NCBI GenBank assembly: GCA_965198895.1
Contig: OZ240676.1
Span: 1-64,000, forward strand
Direction of reading: 5' to 3'
Length of the DNA stretch: 64,000 bases
DNA from: LMUY01 sp965198895
Lineage (GTDB): Bacteria; Pseudomonadota; Alphaproteobacteria; Acetobacterales; Acetobacteraceae
Part shown: one piece after another, positions 17,110 through 25,958 of the stretch
How positions within the stretch are numbered: the stretch's first letter is position 1
Layout of the letters: each line of letters opens with the position of its first letter
Notes under the pieces: generated by a model
The model's database searches: none
What the model saw: only the letters and a program-made list of their open reading frames with translations
Told to the model about the DNA's origin: nothing
Made by a program: the position numbers and the translations under genes

Positions 17110-20100
17110 ACCTCTCGGCCCTGGCGCTCCGCCACCGCGCGCTGACCCTGTTCGCCATGATCGCGATCGCGGTCGGCGGCATCTGGGGCTATCTGTCGCT
17201 CGGCCGGGCGGAGGACCCGGCGTTCACCATCAAGCAGATGGTGATCATCGCCGACTGGCCCGGTGCCTCCGCCGACGAGATGGCCCGCCTGGTCACCGAC
17301 CCGATCGAGCGCAAGCTGCAGGACCTGGCGCATCTGGACTACACGCAAAGCCAGACCCAGCCCGGCCACACCGTGGTGACCGTCTCGTTGCGGGACGACA
17401 CGCCGGCCAAGCTGGTCGAAGGGCTGTGGTACCAGACCCGCAAGAAGATCGGCGACATTGCCAACACGCTGCCATCCGGCGTGCAGGGCCCGTATTTCAA
17501 CGACGAATTCGGTGACACCTACGGCATCCTGTACGCGATCACCGGCGACGGCTTCACCCTGCCGGAGCTGAAGCACATCGCCGAAGACGTCCGCGAACAA
17601 TTGCTGCCGGTGCCCGGCGTCGGAAAAGTGGCGCTGTTCGGCCAGCAGGACGAGCGCATCGAGATCGACGTCTCCTACCGCAAGCTCGCCGAACTGGGGC
17701 TGACGCTGCCCGACGTGATGGCCGCCGTCCGGTCCGAGAACAGCATCGTGTCCAGCGGCTTCGTCGACACGGCGCATGACCGCATTCGCGTCCGCACCCG
17801 CCCCGCGGCCGGTGCTGCGGAAACGCTCGCCGCCCTGCCCGTGCAGGCACATGGCCACCTGCTGCGCCTGGCCGACATCGCCACCGTGCACCGCACGACG
17901 GTGGACCCGCCCACCTCCACCATGCAGTTCAACGGCAAGCCGTCGCTCGGCATCGGCATCACCATGGCCGATGGCGGCAACATGCTGGATCTCGGCCGCC
18001 AGATCTCCGCCAAGCTGGCGACCATCGAGCCCACGCTTCCGCTGGGCGTGCACCTCACCGCGATCAGCGACCAGAGCGCCGTAGTTGCGGTGGACGTCGG
18101 CGACTTCCAGGAGAGCTTCCTCGAGGCGCTGGCAATCGTGCTGCTGGTCAGTTTCGTGAGCCTGGGCTGGCGCACCGGCATCGTGGTGGCGATCAGCGTG
18201 CCGTTGGTGCTGGCGGGCGTGTTCATCGGCATGAAGCTGATGGGCATCGACCTGCAGCGCATTTCGCTCGGCGCCATGGTAATCGCGCTGGGCTTGCTGG
18301 TGGACGACGCGATCATCGCGGTCGAAACTATGGCGGTGAAGCTGGAACAAGGCTGGGACCGCGTGCGCGCCGGCAGCTTCGCGTACACCTCGACGGCGTT
18401 CCCGATGTTGACCGGCACGCTGGTGACCGCGGCCGGCTATTTGCCGGTGGGATTGGCCCAATCCAGCACCGGCGAATACACGCAGGACATCTTCCGCGTG
18501 GTCGGCCTGGCGCTGGTGCTGTCCTGGTTCGTGGCGGTGCTGTTCGTGCCGTTCCTCGGCGCCGCGCTGCTGCCGGAACGCAAGCCGGGCGCCGTTCATC
18601 GCGACGTCTACGACAGCGGGGTCTATCGCCGGTTCCGTGGCCTGGTCCGCTGGTGCGTGCGCCGGCGCTGGGTGGTGATCGGCGCCACGGTGCTCGCCTT
18701 CGCCGTCTCCGTCGTCGGCTTCACCAAGGTGCCGCAACAATTCTTCCCCGCCTCCGACCGGCTGGAAGTGCTGATCGACATGCGCCTGCCCGAGGGCGCC
18801 AGCTTCGCCGCCACCGCCGAGCAGGTCGGCCGCATGGAGGAACTGCTCGGCAAGCAGCCCGGCATCGCGTCCTACGCCGCCTACACCGGCACCGGCACGC
18901 CGCGCTTCTTCCTGGCATTCTCGCCCGAGCTGGACCAGCCGAACTACGCTCAATTCGTCATCAACATGAAGACGATCCCCGACCGCGAGGCGCTGCTGAA
19001 GACGCTCGCCGGCATCATCGACGCCGGCTCCGCCGGGCCGTTCCCGGACGCAAGGCTGCGTGCGTCGCGGCTGGAACTGGGGCCGCCCGTGGGCTACCCG
19101 GTGCAGTTCCGCGTGATTGGCCCGGACCCGCTGGTGCTCCGCCGGGTCGGGCTGCAGATCAGCGCCGCGATGCGCGACACGCCCGTGCTGCGTAACGTCA
19201 GCGCCGCCTGGGGCGAGTGGGGCAAGGCCGTCACCATCGACCTCGACGGCGACAAGGCCCGCCTGCTCGGCCTGTCCAGCGAGGACGTGGCGAACACGCT
19301 GGCGACGCTGCAGCAAGGCGCCACCGTCACGCAATATCGCGAGGGCACCGACCTGATCCCGGTGATCGCCCGCGCCATCCCGTCGGAGCGCAACGACATC
19401 GGTGCGATCGGCGATGTCACGATCCAGGCCACCCTCCCGGGCGGCGGCGGCCGCGCCGTACCGTTGTCGCAAGTGGCGCAGATCGGCTGGGGCATCGAGC
19501 AGCCGGTGGTGTGGCGACGCGACCGCACGCCGATGCTGCTGATCCGCGGCGACACCCTGCCCGGCATCCAGGCCCCCGTCGCCACCGCCGCCGTACTGCC
19601 CCGTCTGGACGCGATCAAGGCCGCGCTGCCGACCGGCTACCGCATCGAGACCGCCGGCGCCGTGGAGGAGAGCGCCAAGGGCCAGGCCAGCATCAACAAG
19701 ATCATGCCGCTGATGCTGGTGGTGATGCTGTCGCTGCTGATGCTGCAAATGCAGAGCTTCGGCCGCGTCGCCATGGTGATCCTGACGGCACCGCTCGGCC
19801 TGATCGGCGTCACCGCGGCGTTGCTGGTGACCGGCGCCCCGTTCGGCTTCGTGGCGACCCTGGGCTTCATCGCGCTGGCCGGGATCATCATGCGCAACTC
19901 GGTGATCCTGGTCAGCCAGATCGACCAGGACGTGCGCGACGGCCTGCCGGTGGCCGAGGCGATCGTGGAAGCCACCGTACGCCGCGCCCGCCCGATCCTA
20001 CTCACCGCCGCCGCCGCGATCCTGGCGCTGGTACCGCTGGCCTTCTCGGTGTTCTGGGGCCCCATGGCGATCGCGATCATGGGCGGGTTGGTAAGCGCCA

Positions 20101-20210
20101 CCGGCCTGACGTTGTGCTTCGTGCCCGCGCTCTACGCCGCCTGGTCCCGCGTGGGCCGGCGCAGCACAGCGAGTGCCCCTGCCATCGGCGCAATGCACGC
20201 CGCCGAATAA
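17106..20210 (+). CDS. RND efflux permease
   Basis: A 1034-residue proton-driven RND permease of full family length. The N-terminal transmembrane helix lies in the first 30 residues after MNLSALALRHRAL. A periplasmic pore domain follows, then TM2-6 with the proton-relay acidic pair in LGLLVDDAIIAVETM (near bases 18290-18330), a second periplasmic domain, and the last helix block from about base 19700. The start at the ATGA overlap with the adaptor gene is preferred over the longer open frame. It belongs to the drug/organic-compound type; the methionine-rich heavy-metal signature is not evident. Regulated with the adaptor by the upstream TetR sites. Confidence 0.93.
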   Translation: MNLSALALRHRALTLFAMIAIAVGGIWGYLSLGRAEDPAFTIKQMVIIADWPGASADEMARLVTDPIERKLQDLAHLDYTQSQTQPGHTVVTVSLRDDTPAKLVEGLWYQTRKKIGDIANTLPSGVQGPYFNDEFGDTYGILYAITGDGFTLPELKHIAEDVREQLLPVPGVGKVALFGQQDERIEIDVSYRKLAELGLTLPDVMAAVRSENSIVSSGFVDTAHDRIRVRTRPAAGAAETLAALPVQAHGHLLRLADIATVHRTTVDPPTSTMQFNGKPSLGIGITMADGGNMLDLGRQISAKLATIEPTLPLGVHLTAISDQSAVVAVDVGDFQESFLEALAIVLLVSFVSLGWRTGIVVAISVPLVLAGVFIGMKLMGIDLQRISLGAMVIALGLLVDDAIIAVETMAVKLEQGWDRVRAGSFAYTSTAFPMLTGTLVTAAGYLPVGLAQSSTGEYTQDIFRVVGLALVLSWFVAVLFVPFLGAALLPERKPGAVHRDVYDSGVYRRFRGLVRWCVRRRWVVIGATVLAFAVSVVGFTKVPQQFFPASDRLEVLIDMRLPEGASFAATAEQVGRMEELLGKQPGIASYAAYTGTGTPRFFLAFSPELDQPNYAQFVINMKTIPDREALLKTLAGIIDAGSAGPFPDARLRASRLELGPPVGYPVQFRVIGPDPLVLRRVGLQISAAMRDTPVLRNVSAAWGEWGKAVTIDLDGDKARLLGLSSEDVANTLATLQQGATVTQYREGTDLIPVIARAIPSERNDIGAIGDVTIQATLPGGGGRAVPLSQVAQIGWGIEQPVVWRRDRTPMLLIRGDTLPGIQAPVATAAVLPRLDAIKAALPTGYRIETAGAVEESAKGQASINKIMPLMLVVMLSLLMLQMQSFGRVAMVILTAPLGLIGVTAALLVTGAPFGFVATLGFIALAGIIMRNSVILVSQIDQDVRDGLPVAEAIVEATVRRARPILLTAAAAILALVPLAFSVFWGPMAIAIMGGLVSATGLTLCFVPALYAAWSRVGRRSTASAPAIGAMHAAE

Positions 20211-20213
20211 CCT

Positions 20214-20253
20214 CTTCTCCCCTCCTCGTTGAGGGCCCTAGAGGGGAGGGGGA
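20214..20253. repeat. Pyrimidine/purine palindromic repeat after the RND operon
   Basis: CTTCTCCCCTCCTC and GGGGAGGGGGAG form imperfect arms around a TTGAGGGCCCTAGA centre. It is a degenerate member of the CCCTCTCCC palindrome family found in other gene junctions of this window. It lies 3 bases after the permease stop. Confidence 0.6.
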
Positions 20254-20315
20254 GATCATTGACTCCGGCCAGTTCACCCGGCAGGCCATCGCCAAACCCA
20301 AAGGAGGGATCGGCG

Positions 20316-20894
20316 ATGACGGCGAAATCCATGCTTCTCGCGGCCATGACAATGATCGGCGCGGTGGCGGCCTCGGCTCAAGGCACCGGCCCGATCAACG
20401 TACTCGGGACGATCGACCACATCGATGCCACCTCGATCGCGATCAAGAGCGACGATGGCGCCGTCCAAACCTTTAAACTCGCCCCCAACCTGCTGGTCCT
20501 GCAGAACAAGCCCGCCACCCTCGCCGACATCAAGCCGGACGATTTCGTCGCCTCGGCCGCCCGCCGCGCACGGGACGGCAAGCTGCATTCGACGGAGCTG
20601 CGCATTTTTCCACCCGCCATGCGCGGGCTCGGCGAAGGTCAGCGGCCGATGAACGACGCCCAGGAGCAGACGATGACCAACGCGGTGGTCACCGGCGCGG
20701 CCGTGGCCAATGGCAGCAACGATCTCGATGTCACGTTCGCCGGCGGCAAGTCCGAGCTCGTGGTGGACCCCGGCGTTCCCGTCACCCGCATCGATGTCGT
20801 GGACCGCAGCCTTGCCAAGCCCGGCGCCAAGGTCCGTGTGCAAGGAATGCCGGATTCGGGCGGCGGGACCGTCACCCGCATCACGGTGCAGTAG
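20316..20894 (+). CDS. Secreted protein with DUF5666-like repeats
   Basis: A 192-residue exported protein. AAGGAGG precedes the ATG, and the signal peptide ends near AASAQG (about residue 22). The mature part has two beta-rich segments of OB-fold character: GTIDHIDATSIAIKSDDG...DIKPDDFVASAARR, and a second one at VVTGAAVANGSNDLDVTFAGGKSELVV...KVRVQGMPDSGGGTVTRITV. This pattern resembles DUF5666-type proteins. Function is unknown; a substrate-associated or envelope role is only a guess. It follows the RND operon after a palindromic repeat and may be co-transcribed. Confidence 0.75.
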   Translation: MTAKSMLLAAMTMIGAVAASAQGTGPINVLGTIDHIDATSIAIKSDDGAVQTFKLAPNLLVLQNKPATLADIKPDDFVASAARRARDGKLHSTELRIFPPAMRGLGEGQRPMNDAQEQTMTNAVVTGAAVANGSNDLDVTFAGGKSELVVDPGVPVTRIDVVDRSLAKPGAKVRVQGMPDSGGGTVTRITVQ

Positions 20895-20903
20895 GCGAAA
20901 GGG

Positions 20904-21842
20904 TCAGCTGCGCTGGGGCATCCCCTCCGGCGTCACAGTCCGCACCAGGGAGGCATCCAGCGCCTCGTAGCCGTAGTAGTCGATCGTGGCATACAGCTCC
21001 TTGCGGGTCTGCATGGCGTCGAGCTTGTTCTGGGTGCCGCCGTCGCGCTTGATCGCGGCATACAGCTGTTCCTGCGCCTTGGCGGCGACCCGCAGCGCGC
21101 TCACCGGCCAGATCACCATCTTGTAGCCCATGGCCTCGAACTCGGACGCCGTGAAGAACGGGGTGCGGCCGAACTCGGTCATGTTGGCGAGCAATGGCAC
21201 GCCCCCGGGCTTCACGTCGTGCATCCGGCGGGCGAATTCGCGGAACATCTCGGCGTCGTGCAACGCCTCCGGGAAGATCGCGTCCGCCCCCGCCTCCACG
21301 AACAGGCGGGCCCGTGCGACGGCGCCGTCCATGCCCTCGGACGCTGCGGCGTCGGTGCGGGCCAACACCAGCAAATGGCGCCTCGCCTTGGCACAGGCGG
21401 CGACCTTGGCGGCCATATCGTGCGCGTCGGCCAGCTTCTTGTCGTTCAAGTGGCCGCATTTCTTGGGCAGCAACTGGTCCTCGATATGCACCGCGGCCGC
21501 GCCGGCATCCTCGAACGAGCGGACCATGTGCATGCAGTTCAACGCCTCGCCATACCCGGTATCGCCGTCGACCAGCAGCGGCAGGCCCGAGGCGCGCACG
21601 ACCTGGCGGATGAAGAAGCACACCTCGTCCACCGTGATCACGCCGAGGTCCGGCAGCCCCATCGAGGCCGTCATGGCCGCGCCTGACAGGTACAACGCCT
21701 CGAACCCGGCCTGCTTGGCCTGCAGCGCCGCCATGCCGTTATGGGTGCCGGGCATCTGGACGATGCCGGGTTGGGCCAGGAGCGCACGCAGGCGATCCCC
21801 GGCGTTCCCGCTCGGCAGGTCGGCGGCGACGAGATAGGTCAT
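20904..21842 (-). CDS. Isocitrate lyase/PEP mutase superfamily, methylisocitrate lyase-like
   Basis: A 312-residue TIM-barrel lyase. The signature KKCGHLNDKKL holds the catalytic cysteine. The metal- and substrate-binding loop is LPLLVDGDTGYGEALN, and VHIEDQLLPKK precedes the cysteine. The sequence is closest to PrpB-type methylisocitrate lyases and related oxaloacetate-cleaving enzymes. No prpC or prpD lies nearby, so a classical methylcitrate operon is absent here. It is transcribed away from coxG across a 156-base gap without obvious motifs. Confidence 0.85.
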   Translation of the reverse strand: MTYLVAADLPSGNAGDRLRALLAQPGIVQMPGTHNGMAALQAKQAGFEALYLSGAAMTASMGLPDLGVITVDEVCFFIRQVVRASGLPLLVDGDTGYGEALNCMHMVRSFEDAGAAAVHIEDQLLPKKCGHLNDKKLADAHDMAAKVAACAKARRHLLVLARTDAAASEGMDGAVARARLFVEAGADAIFPEALHDAEMFREFARRMHDVKPGGVPLLANMTEFGRTPFFTASEFEAMGYKMVIWPVSALRVAAKAQEQLYAAIKRDGGTQNKLDAMQTRKELYATIDYYGYEALDASLVRTVTPEGMPQRS

Positions 21843-21998
21843 GGCGTGTGGCTCTCCCTGGTTGAGCCTTGAATAAGGGGGCGACCACCGATCGGCAAAC
21901 CAGGCGCACCCCGGTTCGTTGTCGCCACAGTTATGCGTCCGGTTGCGTGCTGAGCCGCCATGTCGGACATTGCGCGGCCCAATGGAGACTCTTGATCG

Positions 21999-22703
21999 AT
22001 GGACATGACAGGCGAGCGGCGTATCCCCGCCCCGCGGCAGACGGTGTGGGACGCGCTGAACGACCCGGAGGTGCTCCGTAGCGCAATCCCCGGCTGCAAG
22101 ACGCTGGAGAAGACGTCCGACACCGATATGAAGGCCACGGCCGGCGTGCGCATCGGGCCGATCTCGGCCTCGTTCACCGGCAAGGTGCAGTTGCTAGACC
22201 TGGATCCGCCCAACTCATACCGGATTGCCGGCGAGGGCCAGGGTGGCGTGGCCGGATTCGCCAATGGCGGCGCCGTGGTGCGCCTGGCCGATGATGGGGC
22301 GGATACGCTGCTGACCTACGAGGTGAAGGCGCAGGTCGGCGGCAAGATCGCCCAGCTCGGCGCGCGGCTGATTGACGCCACCGCCAAGCAGATGGCCGAC
22401 CAGTTCTTCGACAAATTCAGTGCCCAGGTGTCCAACATGTCCCAGAGCGTCCCACAGCAATTCCCCGGTCAAGTCGCGGCACCCGGTGCCACCCATGTAC
22501 CGGGTCACGTCCCGGAATATGCGGCCGACGGCACGTTGACAGGGGGTGTGGAGGCGATCCGCGCCGTGGCGAACGCGCCTGCCACGGTCAGCCTGTTCAG
22601 CCTTATCCCCAAGGAGCCGGGCGGCTTCCCGCTGGTGTTCTGGATCGGCAGCGTGATTTTCCTGTTCATCTTCTTCCTGATCTTCGGCAGCCTGGTCTTT
22701 TGA
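21999..22703 (+). CDS. coxG: CoxG-like SRPBCC protein with C-terminal membrane anchor
   Basis: A 234-residue member of the CO dehydrogenase subunit G family. The SRPBCC lipid/START-like fold spans about residues 1-145 (ERRIPAPRQTVWDALNDPEV, IPGCKTLEK, GPISASFTGKVQLLDLDPP). A flexible Pro/Gly linker follows, then a C-terminal hydrophobic helix at about 205-234. CoxG anchors aerobic CO dehydrogenase to the membrane in Oligotropha/Afipia. Members also accompany other xanthine-oxidase-family dehydrogenases. Its TGA overlaps the next gene's TTG start (TTGA, 22700-22703). Confidence 0.85.
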   Translation: MDMTGERRIPAPRQTVWDALNDPEVLRSAIPGCKTLEKTSDTDMKATAGVRIGPISASFTGKVQLLDLDPPNSYRIAGEGQGGVAGFANGGAVVRLADDGADTLLTYEVKAQVGGKIAQLGARLIDATAKQMADQFFDKFSAQVSNMSQSVPQQFPGQVAAPGATHVPGHVPEYAADGTLTGGVEAIRAVANAPATVSLFSLIPKEPGGFPLVFWIGSVIFLFIFFLIFGSLVF

Positions 22704-23587
22704 TCCCGGCCACGGTGGACGCGACTGCCGAGCTGCTCGCGGCCCAGGGCTACGTCGCCGACCGTGCGTTGGCGACCACCGTGCATCTGTCGTTGTGCAT
22801 GGCTCGGCCGCTGTTCCTCGAGGGCGAGCCGGGCACGGGCAAGACCGAGATCGCCCGCGTGCTGGCCGCCGGGTTGGGCCGACGGCTGGTGCGGCTGCAA
22901 TGCTACGACGGGATGGACCTATCGGCCGCGGCCTACGAGTGGGACCGCGCGCGGCAGCTGCTGGCCATCCGCCTGGCCGAGGCGCAGGGCACCGTGTCGT
23001 CCACCGCGACTGACATCTACGCCCGCCAGTATTTGCAGGCCCGCCCCCTGCTGTCGGCGATCGACCCCGACCTGCCGCCAGCCGTACTGCTGATCGACGA
23101 GTTGGACCGTGCGGATGAACCGTTCGAGGCTTTTTTGCTCGAGCTGCTGGCTGACTTCCAGATCACCGTGCCCGAATACGGCACTATCCGCGCCGTGACG
23201 CCGCCCGTCGTGATCCTCACCTCCAACCGCACGCGCGAGGTGCACGACGCAATTCGCCGCCGCTGCCTGTATCAGTGGGTGGACTACCCCGACGCCGCCC
23301 GCGAACGTGAAATTCTCCGCGCCCGCGCCCCGGGTGTCGCCGAGCGGCTGTCGGCCCAGGTGGTGGCCTTCGTGCAGGAGCTACGCGGGGCGGAGCTGTT
23401 CAAGCTGCCCGGTGTGGCGGAGACGATCGACTGGTCCCGGGCGCTGACGCATATGAACGCGGTGGAGCTGACCCCGCAGGCGGTCGATGCGACGCTGGGC
23501 GTGCTGCTGAAGTATCAGGACGATATCGCCAAGGTGCGGGGCGATATGGCGGCTGTGTTGTTGGCGGGTGTAAAGGACGCCGCCTAG
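22700..23587 (+). CDS. MoxR-family AAA+ ATPase, CoxD-like
   Basis: A 295-residue AAA+ ATPase. Walker A GEPGTGKT is at 42-49, Walker B LIDELDRAD at 131-139, and sensor TSNRTREVHDAIRRRC follows, as in CoxD-type MoxR proteins that mature molybdenum hydroxylases. The start is TTG, overlapping the coxG stop by four bases; a GTG at 22715 is the alternative. CoxD normally partners with a VWA-domain CoxE, but no coxE follows. The gene ends at a palindromic doublet and converges on fdhD. Confidence 0.87.
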   Translation: MIPATVDATAELLAAQGYVADRALATTVHLSLCMARPLFLEGEPGTGKTEIARVLAAGLGRRLVRLQCYDGMDLSAAAYEWDRARQLLAIRLAEAQGTVSSTATDIYARQYLQARPLLSAIDPDLPPAVLLIDELDRADEPFEAFLLELLADFQITVPEYGTIRAVTPPVVILTSNRTREVHDAIRRRCLYQWVDYPDAAREREILRARAPGVAERLSAQVVAFVQELRGAELFKLPGVAETIDWSRALTHMNAVELTPQAVDATLGVLLKYQDDIAKVRGDMAAVLLAGVKDAA

Positions 23588-23592
23588 AAAAC

Positions 23593-23685
23593 GTAGGGTG
23601 CAATGCTCTTTGGCATTACACCAACCTGCACTTCGCACGTCTGTCTCGATGGCGACTGTTGCGGTGCAATGCCAAGGCCCCCTAC
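23593..23685. repeat. REPIN-like inverted doublet, GTAGGGTGCAATGC family
   Basis: A 93-base composite. The left palindrome GTAGGGTGCAATGCTCTTTG continues into GCATTACACC, and the right half GGTGCAATGCCAAGGCCCCC ends in TAC. The outer ends GTAGGG and CCCTAC are reverse complements. It has the same architecture and almost the same length as the copy at 38685-38775. It lies between the convergent moxR and fdhD genes. Confidence 0.8.
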
Positions 23686-23704
23686 CTCGACAAACCGGCT
23701 CGCG

Positions 23705-24490
23705 CTATTGCGGAGCCACCCGCGATCGGTGGCTGAACACCTCGAAGCCGTCGCTCCGCGCCACCGCAACCAGCGTGATGCCGGCCGCCTCCGCCACCCG
23801 GATCGCCAATGCCGTCGGCACCGAGACCGCCGCCAGTAGGCCAATGCCCGCCTTGGCCGCTTTCTGGATCAACTCGACCGACACGCGGCTGGTCAGCAGC
23901 AGAATGCCCGACGCCGGATCGTGCCCAGCCCGCAACAACGCCCCCGTCAGCTTGTCGAGCGCATTGTGCCGGCCGACATCCTCGCGCACCGCCAACAGGC
24001 CGTCGCGCCAGAACCCGGCGGCGTGAACCGCATGGGTCCGGTGGTTCAACGCCTGCGCCGGGCCGAGGCTTGCCACCGCCGCCGCGATCTCGGCCGGGCT
24101 CCAGCACCGCCCTCGCGGCACCGGCGGCGGCTCGCGCATCGCGTCCGCCAGGCTGTCCATGCCGCACAGGCCGCAACCGGTCGGCCCGGCGATGTGGCGA
24201 CGGCGGCGTTCGAGCGTGGTCATCCGCGCCGGGTCGATCCACATGCGCAACTCGATGCCTTGCGGGGCGGGCACCACCTCCAGCTCCTCGATCTGCGCGG
24301 GGCCGTCGATGATCCCCTCCGCGCAGCTGAACCCGGCGGCGAAATCCTCCAGGTCCGAGGGCGTGGCCATCATCACCGCGTGCGTCGTGCGGTTATAGGT
24401 GAGCGCCACCGCCACCTCCTCCGGAACCACGCGTTCGCCTGGCTCGGCGCCGGGCCGCCAGGTCGGGACGGATAGGGCGGGCGGGGTCAA
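23705..24490 (-). CDS. fdhD: Formate dehydrogenase accessory sulfurtransferase FdhD
   Basis: A 261-residue FdhD protein, which passes sulfur from a desulfurase to the molybdenum cofactor of formate dehydrogenases. The redox/sulfur-carrier motif CGLCG is at 106-110 (C106, C109). Other family motifs are EDVGRHNALDKL and LTSRVSVELIQKAAKAGIG. The start is TTG at 24490, overlapping the peroxiredoxin stop as TTGA. The frame extends further upstream, but that part lies inside the peroxiredoxin gene. No formate dehydrogenase subunit is present in the window. Confidence 0.93.
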   Translation of the reverse strand: MTPPALSVPTWRPGAEPGERVVPEEVAVALTYNRTTHAVMMATPSDLEDFAAGFSCAEGIIDGPAQIEELEVVPAPQGIELRMWIDPARMTTLERRRRHIAGPTGCGLCGMDSLADAMREPPPVPRGRCWSPAEIAAAVASLGPAQALNHRTHAVHAAGFWRDGLLAVREDVGRHNALDKLTGALLRAGHDPASGILLLTSRVSVELIQKAAKAGIGLLAAVSVPTALAIRVAEAAGITLVAVARSDGFEVFSHRSRVAPQ

Positions 24491-25122
24491 TCCAACTTCA
24501 CGTCCACATAGCGGAGGTAGGGCTTCTTCGCCTCCCAACCCTGCGGGAAGCGCTCCTTGGCGTCGGCGTCCGAAACGCTCGGCACGATGATCGCCCGGTC
24601 GCCGGGCTGCCAGTTCACGGGCGTGGCGACCTTCTGCTTGTCGGTCAGCTGCAGGCTGTCGATCACGCGCAGGATCTCGGGGAAGTTGCGACCGGCGGAC
24701 GGCGGGTAGGTCAGCATCAGCCGCACCTTCTTCGCCGGGTCGATCACGAACACCGACCGCACGGTCAGCGCTGCGTCCGCCTCGGGGTGGATCATGCCGT
24801 AGAGCGTGCTGACCGTGCGGTCGGCATCGGACAGCATGGGAAAGTTCACGGCGGAGCCGGTGACGTCCAGGATGTCCTGGTTCCAGGTCGCGTGGTGCTC
24901 CAGGCTGTCCACCGACAGGCCGATGACCTTCACGTCGCGGCGGTCGAATTCGGGCTTCAGCCGGGCGACCTCGCCCAGTTCGGTGGTGCAGACGGGCGTA
25001 AAATCCTTCGGGTGACTGAACAGCACGCCCCAGCTGTAACCGAGCCACTCGTGGAACCGAATGCGACCTTCAGTGGAGTCCTGCTCGAAATCGGGGGCGA
25101 CCTGGCCGAGTTGAATGCTCAT
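24487..25122 (-). CDS. 1-Cys peroxiredoxin (Prx6 type)
   Basis: A 211-residue thiol peroxidase. The peroxidatic cysteine is C45 in HPKDFTPVCTTELGEV, and the long C-terminal domain is typical of the Prx6/1-Cys class (NWQPGDRAIIVPSVSD). The start MSIQLGQVAPDF is preferred to an ATG five codons upstream because GAGGAG lies at the right distance. It detoxifies hydroperoxides in the cytoplasm. It is translationally coupled to fdhD. It diverges from the glycosyltransferase operon across a 119-base gap. Confidence 0.93.
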   Translation of the reverse strand: MSIQLGQVAPDFEQDSTEGRIRFHEWLGYSWGVLFSHPKDFTPVCTTELGEVARLKPEFDRRDVKVIGLSVDSLEHHATWNQDILDVTGSAVNFPMLSDADRTVSTLYGMIHPEADAALTVRSVFVIDPAKKVRLMLTYPPSAGRNFPEILRVIDSLQLTDKQKVATPVNWQPGDRAIIVPSVSDADAKERFPQGWEAKKPYLRYVDVKLD

Positions 25123-25241
25123 GAACTCACTCCTCAAGTGCGCGGTGGCATCCGCGTTGCCATTCTAGCGTATTGCCAACGCCCACGGTATCGGGTGCGT
25201 CTGCACCTCCGTCCTTCACAAGCCCGTCGAGACCAACATCC

Positions 25242-25958
25242 ATGAGCTGCGCGATTGCCGTGATGGCCAAGGCTCCCCGCCCCGGCCATTCGAAGACCCG
25301 CTTGTCCCCGCCGCTCACCCCGGACGAGGCAAGCGGCATGAGCGCGGCCTTTCTGCGCGACATCACGGAGAACATCCGCCTCGCCTCGCAACAGGCCGAA
25401 ATCGCGGGATACGTCGCCTATGCGCCGGCCGGACTGGAGGGTTTATTCGACGGCGTTCTCGCCCAGGGCACCAAGCTCCTGCTCGCCGATGGCTCAGCGG
25501 GCGTGGCGGAAGGCGTGGAGGGGTTCGGGCGGTCGCTGCAGCACGCCACCACCGCCCTGTTCGCCCTGGGGCACAGCGCCGTCTGCGTGCTGAACTCCGA
25601 CAGTCCCACGCTGCCGACGGCCTGCCTGGTGCAGGCGGCCCAGCTGCTTTCGGCTGGCGACCGGGTCGTGCTCGGGCCGGCGGAGGATGGCGGTTACTAC
25701 CTGCTCGGCATGACGGCGCCGCACCCGCAACTCTATGCCGGCGTCAATTGGAGCACCGAGCGCGTCGCCGCCCAAACCCGCGCCGCGGCCGCCGCCATCG
25801 GCTTGCCGGCGCACGAGCTGCCGGCGTGGTACGACGTCGATGACCGGTCTGCCCTCGCGCGGCTGATTGCGGACCTGGATGACGGCACCGGGTTCGCGGC
25901 CCCGACCACCGCCGCCTACGTTCAGGCAATGAACCTGCGGGCGCGGTTGGCGGCGTGA
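25242..25958 (+). CDS. DUF2064/TIGR04282-type glycosyltransferase
   Basis: A 238-residue GT-A-fold protein. The N-terminus MSCAIAVMAKAPRPGHSKTRL is the nucleotide-sugar binding segment typical of the family. The acidic metal-binding motif is NSDSPTLP, and GPAEDGGYYLLGM follows. The ATG at 25242 is chosen because the family begins there; an in-frame ATG 69 bases upstream adds no conserved residues. Members are labelled arsenosugar biosynthesis glycosyltransferases, but no arsM or arsS is here, so that role is unsupported. It is the first gene of a six-gene co-directional unit, with a GTGA overlap to the next gene. Confidence 0.85.
   Translation: MSCAIAVMAKAPRPGHSKTRLSPPLTPDEASGMSAAFLRDITENIRLASQQAEIAGYVAYAPAGLEGLFDGVLAQGTKLLLADGSAGVAEGVEGFGRSLQHATTALFALGHSAVCVLNSDSPTLPTACLVQAAQLLSAGDRVVLGPAEDGGYYLLGMTAPHPQLYAGVNWSTERVAAQTRAAAAAIGLPAHELPAWYDVDDRSALARLIADLDDGTGFAAPTTAAYVQAMNLRARLAA

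Noticed and set aside
16983..19748. A 921-codon open frame antisense to the RND permease gene
   Set aside because: High-GC genomes leave long open antisense frames. The translation is His/Gln/Arg-rich low complexity with no recognisable domain, while the sense frame is a clear RND permease.
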